Shown: in pieces, positions 1 to 7,115 of the stretch | Layout: the number at the start of each line of letters is the position of its first letter | Numbering within the stretch: the stretch's first letter is position 1 | From: Mesorhizobium sp. J8 | Lineage (GTDB): Bacteria > Pseudomonadota > Alphaproteobacteria > Rhizobiales > Rhizobiaceae | Direction: 5' to 3' | NCBI RefSeq assembly: GCF_016591715.1 | Contig: NZ_AP024109.1 | Span: 2,790,001-2,854,000 of the forward strand | Length of the DNA stretch: 64,000 nt | Notes under the pieces: generated by a model | Told to the model about the DNA's origin: nothing | The model's input: the letters and a program-made list of their open reading frames with translations, nothing else | Database searches by the model: none | Position numbers and translations under genes: made by a program

Positions 1-90
1 GTGGTGATCGCGCTGGCGCTCTATCGCCCGGCGAGGGCCGAAAACAGAATGCCTGGAAAACCAAACCCGCTTCGGCCCGTTCTCTCATAA
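1..90 (+). CDS. C-terminal end of a membrane protein (partial)
   Basis: An open frame enters from the left edge and stops with TAA at 88-90. The 29 visible residues begin with a short hydrophobic run (VVIALALY) followed by a basic, proline-rich tail, as at the end of a polytopic inner-membrane protein. Next to exopolysaccharide genes, an O-antigen ligase or polymerase-like protein is a reasonable guess, but nothing visible proves it. The protein is cut by the window edge, so family and length cannot be judged. Confidence 0.4.
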   Translation: MVIALALYRPARAENRMPGKPNPLRPVLS

Positions 91-91
91 A

Positions 92-115
92 ACCAAACCA
101 TTGAAGCGGTTTGGT
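92..115 (-). terminator. Hairpin between convergent genes, intrinsic terminator for the GH5 gene
   Basis: ACCAAACC (92-99) pairs perfectly with GGTTTGGT (108-115) around an 8-nt loop. Read on the minus strand, the stem is followed by TTTTA, so it can end transcription of the minus-strand hydrolase gene that stops at 127. On the plus strand it lacks a T-run but lies directly after the stop codon at 88-90. Confidence 0.6.
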
Positions 116-126
116 GATTCAACAAA

Positions 127-1401
127 TCAAGTTGGCGGCATCCTCAGCCCGAGCGCCTCGATCATGGCCGGGTCGAGCGCGCGGGTTGTGTCGTCCATCA
201 TGCCCATGCCGTCGAACAGGTCCCAGAACGCCCAGGGAAAGCCGGCTGCCTCGGCGCCTTGGCGGACATCGGCGATGTAGCGGGCGCGGTCGGGATTGGG
301 CGCGGCGGTGTAGCGGGAATCGGTGCGCAGCGCGCCGAATTCGCCCATGATGATGCGCTCGTGCGCGATGCCATGGGTGTCCGCCCAGTCGCTCACCTGC
401 TTGAGATAGCCGTCGATGAAGCGGCGGTCGGGCTGTGCGTCGAAATAGACTTTCAGCACGCGCTCGGTCTCTTCATAGGCTGCGCGTTTGGCCTCCTCGG
501 ACCTCTCTGTGTCCTCGGCCATCCTTGCCCTGACCGAGGCTAGAGTCTGCTTCAGCGAGCCGGCCGAGGCCGGCCACGGCACGTTGTTCAGTGCCCGGTA
601 GACCGGCTCGCGCATCCATGGCGCACCCTGATGGCTGAAAAGATAGGGCTCATAGAAGTGGAAGGTGAACAGGATCGGCTCGAAATCCGCCAGCGGCGCA
701 GGATCGAGCGCTGTCAAGCCGCGCACCATCGAGCCGCAGCCGCCGGTGACGACAAGCGGCACGCTCGGCCCCAAAACCCTGGCGTCCGTCAGCAACGAGG
801 CTTGCACGGCCGGCCATGCCCCGGAGGAACAGTCCTGCGGCGGCTCGTTGACAGGCTCCAGCGCCACCATGCCGGACGTCTTGCTCTGCAGGCTCTCGGC
901 GATTTCGCTGACCAGCGTCCGATAGGATTCGAATTCCGGCGCCGCAGTGCTGGAATACATGCGCTCGGGATTCCAGTAATGCGTGGCGCCATTGGCCTGC
1001 ACGTTGACGATGACGCCGAGGTCGGCGCCAAGGGCCGCATCGACCGCGGCGTCGAGCATGTCCATCAGCTCGGCGCGCTGGCCCGCATCGGCGGCGAGGA
1101 ACGGACCCGGGTCGACAGGCAGGCGAATGAAATCGAGCCCGCTGGCGCGCAGCCGGGCGAGGTCGGCCGGCGTCGGCACCGGCCGCTGAGACTGGAAGGG
1201 CGGCCAATCATAGTCGGTGCGTGGTGCTGGATATTCGCGCGTCAGCGCGAACCACGGCCAGGTGTTGACGCCCCGCCTGAAACGCCACTCGCCGGCTGCG
1301 GCTTGCGCCGGGGATCCAAGCGGCGGAATCGCCGTCGCCAGCGGCGTCGTCGCCGCGGCCAGCGCCGCCCCGAGGATGCGGCGCCGCGACCAGCCGGTCA
1401 T
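127..1401 (-). CDS. Tat-exported glycoside hydrolase family 5 (cellulase-like)
   Basis: A 424-residue protein with an N-terminal twin-arginine signal (SRRRILGAALAAATT, residues 5-19) and a signal-peptidase site near AQA-AAG, so it should act in the periplasm. The GH5 barrel is recognisable: an RLPVDPGPF motif near residue 96, the acid/base glutamate in ALEPVNEPP near residue 185, and the nucleophile in IIMGEFGALR near residue 355. The start overlaps the stop of the upstream glycosyltransferase by 4 bp (ATGA), so the two are translationally coupled. Its job is probably trimming or releasing a beta-linked exopolysaccharide, as with hydrolases coded in other EPS clusters; the substrate cannot be read from sequence. 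Confidence 0.85.
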   Translation of the reverse strand: MTGWSRRRILGAALAAATTPLATAIPPLGSPAQAAAGEWRFRRGVNTWPWFALTREYPAPRTDYDWPPFQSQRPVPTPADLARLRASGLDFIRLPVDPGPFLAADAGQRAELMDMLDAAVDAALGADLGVIVNVQANGATHYWNPERMYSSTAAPEFESYRTLVSEIAESLQSKTSGMVALEPVNEPPQDCSSGAWPAVQASLLTDARVLGPSVPLVVTGGCGSMVRGLTALDPAPLADFEPILFTFHFYEPYLFSHQGAPWMREPVYRALNNVPWPASAGSLKQTLASVRARMAEDTERSEEAKRAAYEETERVLKVYFDAQPDRRFIDGYLKQVSDWADTHGIAHERIIMGEFGALRTDSRYTAAPNPDRARYIADVRQGAEAAGFPWAFWDLFDGMGMMDDTTRALDPAMIEALGLRMPPT

Positions 1402-2585
1402 GCGTGTTTGGCGCGGTCGGCTTTCGCCGGCGCGGGGGTGGCAACGCCGAGCTGCCGCAGCGCTTCCTTCTCATAGGCGCTGAGAACGTCTTCCCAGCGG
1501 AAAGCTTCGCGGGCGCGGGTCCGCGCCGCCTTGCTGCAGCGCGCCACCAGCGTATCGTCGGCCAGCGCTTCGTCGATCCTTTCACTCAGGCTCTCGGTGT
1601 CGCTGAAATAGATCGCCGCCTCGCCGGCGACCCAGCGGTTGTAGCGGTTGTCATGCGCGATCACCATGTTGCCGGCGGCCAGCGCCTCGACCAGCGAGGG
1701 ATTGGTGCCGCCCACAGTGTGGCCGTGCATATAGGCGCGCGCATGGTAGCGCAACGCCTTCACCACCGCCTGGTCATAGATCGCGCCCGGCATCATCACC
1801 ACCGAGCCTGCCGCTTCGCGCACCGCTCGGTGATAGGGGATCTCGTCGTTGAGCGTGCCGAGCACCACCAGCTTCATGTCGCCGCGATCGCGGCGGCGGA
1901 AAGCTTCGATGATCGGCAGGATGTTGTTGTCGGGTTCGATCCGCGCGATCGAGACCAGATATTTGCCGGGCTCGAGCCCGAGCGCGCGAATGGGTTCCTC
2001 CGGCGCCGAGGTCACCGGATCCGCGCCATAGGCGATCGTCGCAATGGCGCTGCGCGGCCGCCTTGTCGCCAGGTGATCGGCGATCGCCGGGTGATCGGCG
2101 ACAAGCCGGTGCGAGAGCCAGGCGCCGATCCATTCGTTGAGCCAGAACCAGCTGCGTGCCGCGGGACCCCATTTCGGCCGCCGCCACTCGATGCCGTCCA
2201 TGTTGGTGATGATCTTGCGCCGCATGAGCCTGAGCCAGGTCAGGAAGATCGCGCCGTTATAGCCGAGCACCAGGCAGACGCCCGGCCGACGGGCGCAGTC
2301 GAGCACGCATTGCCAGTCGAATTCCAGCGTCGCGCGCGGACCCTTGGAGGCGACCTCGATGGTGATGAGTTCGATGCCGCGCCAGGTATCGCTCGTCACC
2401 CTTTGGCCGACGCGCTCGACCTCCTTCTGGCAGTAGACGCCGACCTTCCAGCCGCGCCCGGCCAGGAAGAGCGCCAGGCGCTCGGCGAAGGTCTCGAAGC
2501 CGCCGTGAGAAGCCGGAATGCCACGTGTCCCCAGGATCAGGATCGAAGGCTTTTCGATCGGGTTGGAAGGTCGTTCCGGTTTCAA
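1398..2585 (-). CDS. Glycosyltransferase, DUF1972/GT4 type
   Basis: A 395-residue GT-B fold transferase. The N-terminus has the DUF1972 signature LGTRGIPASHGGFETF (about residues 17-32), the acceptor-side domain found in rhamnosyl- and related transferases. The C-terminal half carries the nucleotide-sugar domain with HTVGGTNPSLVEALAAGN near residue 287. The start is a TTG at 2585 because no ATG or GTG lies between it and the conserved N-terminus; it has no strong Shine-Dalgarno. It is the first gene of a two-gene minus-strand operon with the GH5 hydrolase and is divergent from a second glycosyltransferase at 2939. It should act on the cytoplasmic face during polysaccharide repeat-unit assembly. 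Confidence 0.85.
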   Translation of the reverse strand: MKPERPSNPIEKPSILILGTRGIPASHGGFETFAERLALFLAGRGWKVGVYCQKEVERVGQRVTSDTWRGIELITIEVASKGPRATLEFDWQCVLDCARRPGVCLVLGYNGAIFLTWLRLMRRKIITNMDGIEWRRPKWGPAARSWFWLNEWIGAWLSHRLVADHPAIADHLATRRPRSAIATIAYGADPVTSAPEEPIRALGLEPGKYLVSIARIEPDNNILPIIEAFRRRDRGDMKLVVLGTLNDEIPYHRAVREAAGSVVMMPGAIYDQAVVKALRYHARAYMHGHTVGGTNPSLVEALAAGNMVIAHDNRYNRWVAGEAAIYFSDTESLSERIDEALADDTLVARCSKAARTRAREAFRWEDVLSAYEKEALRQLGVATPAPAKADRAKHA

Positions 2586-2938
2586 AATAAAGGATTCCCC
2601 GGGATCCGGTCATGGTTGCGTTATGTCAATGACCGCCCAGCAACTTCCGTGCCAGGGGTACCCCCAGGGTGAATACTCGCATGAAGGTGTAAAATTTCTC
2701 TTCAGACGGCATGGCTTGCTTCATTATCGGTCAACTTTCGCGACGTATCTGTACCGATACGGGGCACGGCCGGGTTCCGAGGTCGCAGCAGGGCGTTCAG
2801 GAACCCGGCATGATCCTTGCTCCAGGGCTTGCAGTGGCCACCGCTGGGTAGAGCGGCGTGCGGATTTGGCATGAAGTTCTTCCGCGCTTGAAGGGTCCGG
2901 TGCTGAGCGGGCTCGGGGTGCAAGGTGGAAAGAGAGTG
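2586..2938. promoter_or_regulatory. Divergent promoter region of the polysaccharide genes
   Basis: 353 bp separate two divergent glycosyltransferase genes and contain no convincing gene. The clearest structure is a perfect 10-bp inverted repeat, GCCGGGTTCC (2769-2778) and GGAACCCGGC (2800-2809), separated by 21 bp. A shorter palindrome, GTATC-N6-GATAC, lies near 2743-2758. Either could be an operator controlling both directions; no promoter boxes are strong enough to call. Confidence 0.4.
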
Positions 2939-4123
2939 ATGCGCATTGCCTGCGTTCATCAGGGCTATGAGCTCTATGGTTCGGATCGCAGCTTCGCGGA
3001 GAGCGTGGCCGCGTTGCGCGCGGCGTTTCCGGCCGCCGATATCGAGGTCGTGCTGCCGCGTGAGGGGCCGATCGTCGATATCCTCAGGCCGCATGCCAGC
3101 CGCATCGTGTTCGAGCCGCTATGGGTGCTCAGGCGCCAGGCGATGCTCAGGCTCGCCACCGTCGAAATGGCGCGGTTGCCGGCGGCGCTCTGGCGCGCCT
3201 GGCGGCGCATGCGCGGGAGCGACCTGACCTATATCAATACGTCGATCATCGCCGACTATGCGCTGGCCGCGCGTCTCTTGCCGCGCAAGGCGCTGCTGCA
3301 CATCCACGAGATTCCCGAGGGCATCCTGCGCAAGGTGCTCGTCGCCTTGATGCGCTGGAGCAAGGCCGACCTCATCTTCAACTCGCGGGCCACGCGCGCC
3401 ACCTTCGGGGACCCGCCGGCCGTCGATGCCAAGGGACGGCGCACGCATGTCGTCTACAACGGCGTCGCCGGGCCGGCCGCCGCCCTGCCGATGACCTATG
3501 ACGGCAACCGGCCGCTCAAAGTCCTGCTGCTTGGCCGCGTCAACCGCATCAAGGGGCAGGAAGTGCTGCTCGAAGCGGTTGCCTCGCTCCCGGCGGAATT
3601 GCGCGACCGTGTCGAGGTCCGCCTGGTGGGCGGCGCCTTCGAAAGCGCTGAGCGCGAGCAGGCATTGGCGGAACTGGTCGGGCGCATGGGCCTGACCGGG
3701 CATGTCGAGGTGCTGCCTTTCGTCTCCGACCCGGCCGACCACTACCGCTGGGCGGATATCGTGGCGGTGCCGTCGCGCCGCCCGGAGTCGCTTGGTCGCG
3801 TCGCCATCGAGGCGATGGGCTGGGGCCGGCCGCCGCTGGTGTCGGCGACCGGCGGGCTGGTTGAGGTGGTGGCAGACGGCGAGACCGGCTGGCATGTGCC
3901 GCCCGGCGACGCCAAGGCGCTTTCCAGCAAGCTCAGCGAGATCATCCAACGGCCGGAGCTCTGGCGCGGCTACGCCGCCGCCGGCCGGGCGCGTTACGAG
4001 GCGGTGTTCAGCGAACATATCGCCGCCGCCGCGATCGTGGCGATCGTGGCCGACAAGCTGAAGGCGGCAACGCCGCGGCAGGGGCGGGCGCACATTGCCC
4101 GCGAGGCGGAGACGAGCCCGTGA
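2939..4123 (+). CDS. Glycosyltransferase family 4
   Basis: A 394-residue GT4-type transferase. The chosen ATG at 2939 starts MRIACVHQGYELYGSDRSF, the usual GT4 N-terminus, and is preceded by GGTGGAAAGAG; an upstream in-frame ATG at 2858 would only add 27 unconserved residues. The C-terminal Rossmann half shows LLLGRVNRIKGQEVLLEA near residue 195 and VPSRRPESLGRVAIEAMGWG near residue 277, with the sugar-nucleotide-binding E-x7-E pattern. It overlaps the next gene, a flippase, by 4 bp (GTGA). It should add a sugar to a lipid-linked polysaccharide unit in the cytoplasm. Confidence 0.88.
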   Translation: MRIACVHQGYELYGSDRSFAESVAALRAAFPAADIEVVLPREGPIVDILRPHASRIVFEPLWVLRRQAMLRLATVEMARLPAALWRAWRRMRGSDLTYINTSIIADYALAARLLPRKALLHIHEIPEGILRKVLVALMRWSKADLIFNSRATRATFGDPPAVDAKGRRTHVVYNGVAGPAAALPMTYDGNRPLKVLLLGRVNRIKGQEVLLEAVASLPAELRDRVEVRLVGGAFESAEREQALAELVGRMGLTGHVEVLPFVSDPADHYRWADIVAVPSRRPESLGRVAIEAMGWGRPPLVSATGGLVEVVADGETGWHVPPGDAKALSSKLSEIIQRPELWRGYAAAGRARYEAVFSEHIAAAAIVAIVADKLKAATPRQGRAHIAREAETSP

Positions 4124-5427
4124 AGTTCACCTTCCCGGCCCATCTGGTGCGGCGCCTCATGCTGATGATCGGCGGCGAGGCGATGCAGAGCGGCTTCCAT
4201 TTCGCTCTCAACATCGCGCTGCTGCATCTTCTGTCGGCCCAAGGCTACGGCCTCTTCGCCCTCGCCATGGTGATGGGCGGCGTCGGCCTGTCCTACATCC
4301 GCTCGCTCACAGCCGTTCCGGCCACCATATGGATGAGCAAGAGCACCAACAGAGCCGGCGTCGACGCCCATGACGTGACCTTCGGATCGGCGGCGCTGGT
4401 GGTTGCGCTGCTGATGGGGCTGGGCACGGGATTGCTGATGCGCCTCCTCGGCGAGCCGAGCGGCATCGGCGCCGCCTGCTTCGTCTGCGCCTGGTCGCTA
4501 CGCAGCCATATGCGCACGGCATTCTTCGCGCGTCGCATGCAGCTCGTCGTCTCCATCAGCGACGCCGTGTTCACGATTGCCGGCATCGCCCTCGCAGGGG
4601 CGGCGATCTGGTTCTTCACGGATACGCTCCAGGCCACTTTTTATGCGCTTGCCGCGGCCAATATCGTCGGCATCGCCGTGCTGGTGAGACTGGCGCGCCG
4701 CAGGCTGCGCATCTCCTTCCGTGCGCCGACCTGGCGGCGCTATGCAAAGCTCTGGCCGCAGCTCTGCTGGTCGGGGTTCAGCGCCACCACCACCAACATC
4801 CAGGGGCAATCCCTGGCGCTTCTGGTCGCAGGCATCGCCGGGCCTGCCGCTTACGCGCCGCTTGCGGCGGTGCTGGTGCTGTTTGCGCCGCTGCGCATTT
4901 CCAGCCTTGCCTTCTCGAACATGACACAGCCGGAACTTGCAAAGCTGGTGCGCAATAAGGAGTTCGACCGCGTATGGACGCAGGCCAAGATCTGGGCGCT
5001 CGTCATGGGTGTTGGCAGCCTGGCCTATGGCTGCGGCGTCCTGGTCGTCTTGCCGATGATCAAATCCCAGACGCTGCAGCATGCCTCGGTCGGACTGATC
5101 GGAATTTTCGCCATCGCCAACTTCGTGCCGATCATGGCCTATGTGATGCCGCGCGTGGTTCTCGAGATCGTCGGCGATTTCCGCATCGTCGCCTTCATCA
5201 CCATGGCCGGCGCGATCGTCGGGCTCGCGACGATCGGGCTCCTGTTGGCCATCGCGCCGTCGACATGGTCGCTGGCAGGCGCCGCGGTGTCCGAGATCTT
5301 CGTGCTCGTGGCCTCATGGTATTTCGCGGCCAATCGCATATGGAACCTCAAGCACCCGAGCGAGCAGCGCCCCACGATGGTCGGCGCCTGGCGCCGCGCG
5401 GCGACGCTCGCCGTGCAGAGACGATAG
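4120..5427 (+). CDS. Polysaccharide flippase (Wzx / MATE-like membrane protein)
   Basis: A 435-residue, highly hydrophobic protein with about 12 predicted membrane segments (for example ALVVALLMGLGTGLL, IVGIAVLVRLA, MAGAIVGLATIGLLL). Length and overall layout match the polysaccharide-biosynthesis and MOP flippase superfamily. The GTG start lies in a 4-bp overlap with the preceding glycosyltransferase, so the pair is coupled. It most likely moves lipid-linked sugar units across the inner membrane for assembly into exopolysaccharide. Sequence alone does not exclude another MOP exporter function. Confidence 0.75.
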   Translation: MKFTFPAHLVRRLMLMIGGEAMQSGFHFALNIALLHLLSAQGYGLFALAMVMGGVGLSYIRSLTAVPATIWMSKSTNRAGVDAHDVTFGSAALVVALLMGLGTGLLMRLLGEPSGIGAACFVCAWSLRSHMRTAFFARRMQLVVSISDAVFTIAGIALAGAAIWFFTDTLQATFYALAAANIVGIAVLVRLARRRLRISFRAPTWRRYAKLWPQLCWSGFSATTTNIQGQSLALLVAGIAGPAAYAPLAAVLVLFAPLRISSLAFSNMTQPELAKLVRNKEFDRVWTQAKIWALVMGVGSLAYGCGVLVVLPMIKSQTLQHASVGLIGIFAIANFVPIMAYVMPRVVLEIVGDFRIVAFITMAGAIVGLATIGLLLAIAPSTWSLAGAAVSEIFVLVASWYFAANRIWNLKHPSEQRPTMVGAWRRAATLAVQRR

Positions 5428-5436
5428 GAGAATGAC

Positions 5437-6663
5437 GTGGCAAGCCAGGCAATGCCGATGGCCGCGATGACGACGGGCTTGGTCGACGGCGAGGCCGCGC
5501 CGCCTGCCGCCGGCGCCGCCACCGCTTACGCGGCCGAGCTGCACACCAGCCTCGAAACGGTCAAGCCGCTCTGGCTGCGTCTCGAGGCGACGGGCGTGTG
5601 CACCGGCCACCAGCATTTCGCCTGGGCCGAGGGGATCGTCGAAGGGCTGCTGCCGCAAAAAGCCGACCTTGCGATCGTCGAGGTAAGGGATGCGGGCACG
5701 GGCGAGCCGAGGATGCTCGTGCCGCTGATGCGGCGCCGCGCCTTCCACCATTGGGTGATCGAATGGCTGAGCTGCGGCGTGTGCGACTATGCTGCGCCCT
5801 TGCTCGTCGACGCGACACCCTGGACCAGGCAATCCGCCGAGGCGGCGTGGGCGGCGGTGCTGTCCGTGCTGCCGCCGGCCGACCGCATCCACATCGCCGG
5901 CATCCCGAAAGAGGTCGGCGGCGTCGCCAATCCGCTGGCGCTGCTGTCGCCCGCGCGCGACTCCATCCACTCGCATTACGGCATCGCCATGGACGGCGAC
6001 GCCGAAACCGTCGTCAAGCGCATTTGCCGCCCGTCCTTCGTCAAGGCGCTCAACAAGGACCTGCGCCGGCTCGATCGCAATGGCGGCTTGGCGTTGGTGG
6101 AAGCTGACACGCCGGCCCTTGTCGACTCCATCTTCGGCAAGCTGGTCGACATGCGGCTCCGCCGGTTTCGCGAGCTCGGCCGGTTCGATCTGATGGCGCA
6201 GCCACCGGTCGTCGATTTCTATCGCAAGGCTGCGCAACGCGGCCTGACGGACGGCTCCGTGCGGATCTTCGGCCTGCGCGCCGGCGACGTGATGGTCGCG
6301 GTCCAGTATCTGGCGGTCCATCTCGGCACCTTGCACGCGCTGCTGATCGCGATCGACCAGGCCGCGGTTCCCAATGTTTCGCCCGGGCTTTGCATCATGG
6401 GCGAACTGATCAGATGGGGGCGAGGCGCCGGCTTCGACTATTTCGACCTGTCGGTCGGCAACCAGAGCTACAAGGAACATATGGGCGCGGTGAAGTCGGT
6501 TCTGTCCGAGCTTTGCTACGGCATCACGCTGAAGGGCATGGCGGCGAGCGAGGCCATCAAATACCGTGGCCGGGGCGTCGCCCTCGTGCGTGACAACCCG
6601 CGCCTGTTCAAACTCGCGCAGGAAATCATGCAGCGCTGGCGGCGGCTGCGCTCGGGTGGCTGA
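5437..6663 (+). CDS. FemAB/BcsL-like GNAT acyltransferase
   Basis: A 408-residue protein with the Acetyltransf_6 (FemAB-like) half in its C-terminal region, including KALNKDLRRLDRNGG near residue 202 and FDYFDLSVGNQSYKEHMGA near residue 335. Proteins of this kind sit in cellulose and exopolysaccharide clusters of rhizobia and are thought to acylate a sugar or polymer. The GTG start at 5437 follows AGGAGA at a 6-nt spacing; an ATG 15 nt later is possible. It is 9 bp downstream of the flippase, so it belongs to the same operon (2939 onward). Substrate unknown. Confidence 0.75.
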   Translation: MASQAMPMAAMTTGLVDGEAAPPAAGAATAYAAELHTSLETVKPLWLRLEATGVCTGHQHFAWAEGIVEGLLPQKADLAIVEVRDAGTGEPRMLVPLMRRRAFHHWVIEWLSCGVCDYAAPLLVDATPWTRQSAEAAWAAVLSVLPPADRIHIAGIPKEVGGVANPLALLSPARDSIHSHYGIAMDGDAETVVKRICRPSFVKALNKDLRRLDRNGGLALVEADTPALVDSIFGKLVDMRLRRFRELGRFDLMAQPPVVDFYRKAAQRGLTDGSVRIFGLRAGDVMVAVQYLAVHLGTLHALLIAIDQAAVPNVSPGLCIMGELIRWGRGAGFDYFDLSVGNQSYKEHMGAVKSVLSELCYGITLKGMAASEAIKYRGRGVALVRDNPRLFKLAQEIMQRWRRLRSGG

Positions 6664-6754
6664 GCGGCTTTGGTCGATAAATTGACTCACATTCCGCTCT
6701 CCGCCATGCTTACGGGCAGCCGCATCTTCTGCGGCATCGTGTTCGAGTGAAGCC

Positions 6755-6979
6755 ATGGCCAGTCCCGTCGCCAGAGAAAAGTCCCGCCGTGCCGCGGTGA
6801 AATCCGCTCTCGACCGCCATAAGGTCTATGTCACCGCGCAGCGCTTTTCCGGCGGCTCCTACAGCGCCCGCGTGCTGGTCGACGGCGAAGCCTACTGGGT
6901 CGACGAGTTTCGGCTGAGCCAGCTCAAGCAGGGGCTGACGCCCGCCGAGCTGGAATTGACGCCGGCGATTGACGATTGA
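6755..6979 (+). CDS. Small conserved-looking protein, function unknown
   Basis: A 74-residue soluble protein, basic at the N-terminus (REKSRRAAVKSALDRHK) and acidic at the C-terminus (ELELTPAIDD), with a likely mixed beta/alpha core (YVTAQRFSGGSYSARVLVDGEAYWVDEF). I do not recognise the family. Coding character is good: GC-rich third positions, a full-length frame and no overlap with other genes. The start has only a weak GTGAAG ahead of it. A possible promoter, TTGACT-N17-CATGCT, lies in the 91-bp gap upstream. Confidence 0.6.
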   Translation: MASPVAREKSRRAAVKSALDRHKVYVTAQRFSGGSYSARVLVDGEAYWVDEFRLSQLKQGLTPAELELTPAIDD

Positions 6980-7015
6980 GCGACTAAGCATGACAACGGC
7001 AAGGCTGGCGGGACA

Positions 7016-7064
7016 GCGCCCCCCTCTGTCCTGCCGGACTGTCCGGCAGGACAGAGGGGGGCGC
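7016..7064. repeat. Perfect 24-bp palindrome of the intergenic repeat family
   Basis: Bases 7016-7039 are the exact reverse complement of 7041-7064, leaving a single T as the loop. The arms begin GCGCCCCCCTCTGTCC and end at the GTCCGGCAGG centre. One arm occurs again at 11934-11959 and, inverted and slightly changed, at 12040-12060, so this is a dispersed rhizobial palindromic element. Here two copies appear fused head to head. It lies between a small gene and ligD. Confidence 0.85.
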
Positions 7065-7115
7065 GAAGGAGCAAGGCGTTTGCCATTGCCCTGTCTGCGC
7101 GTTGGCACCTAACCG

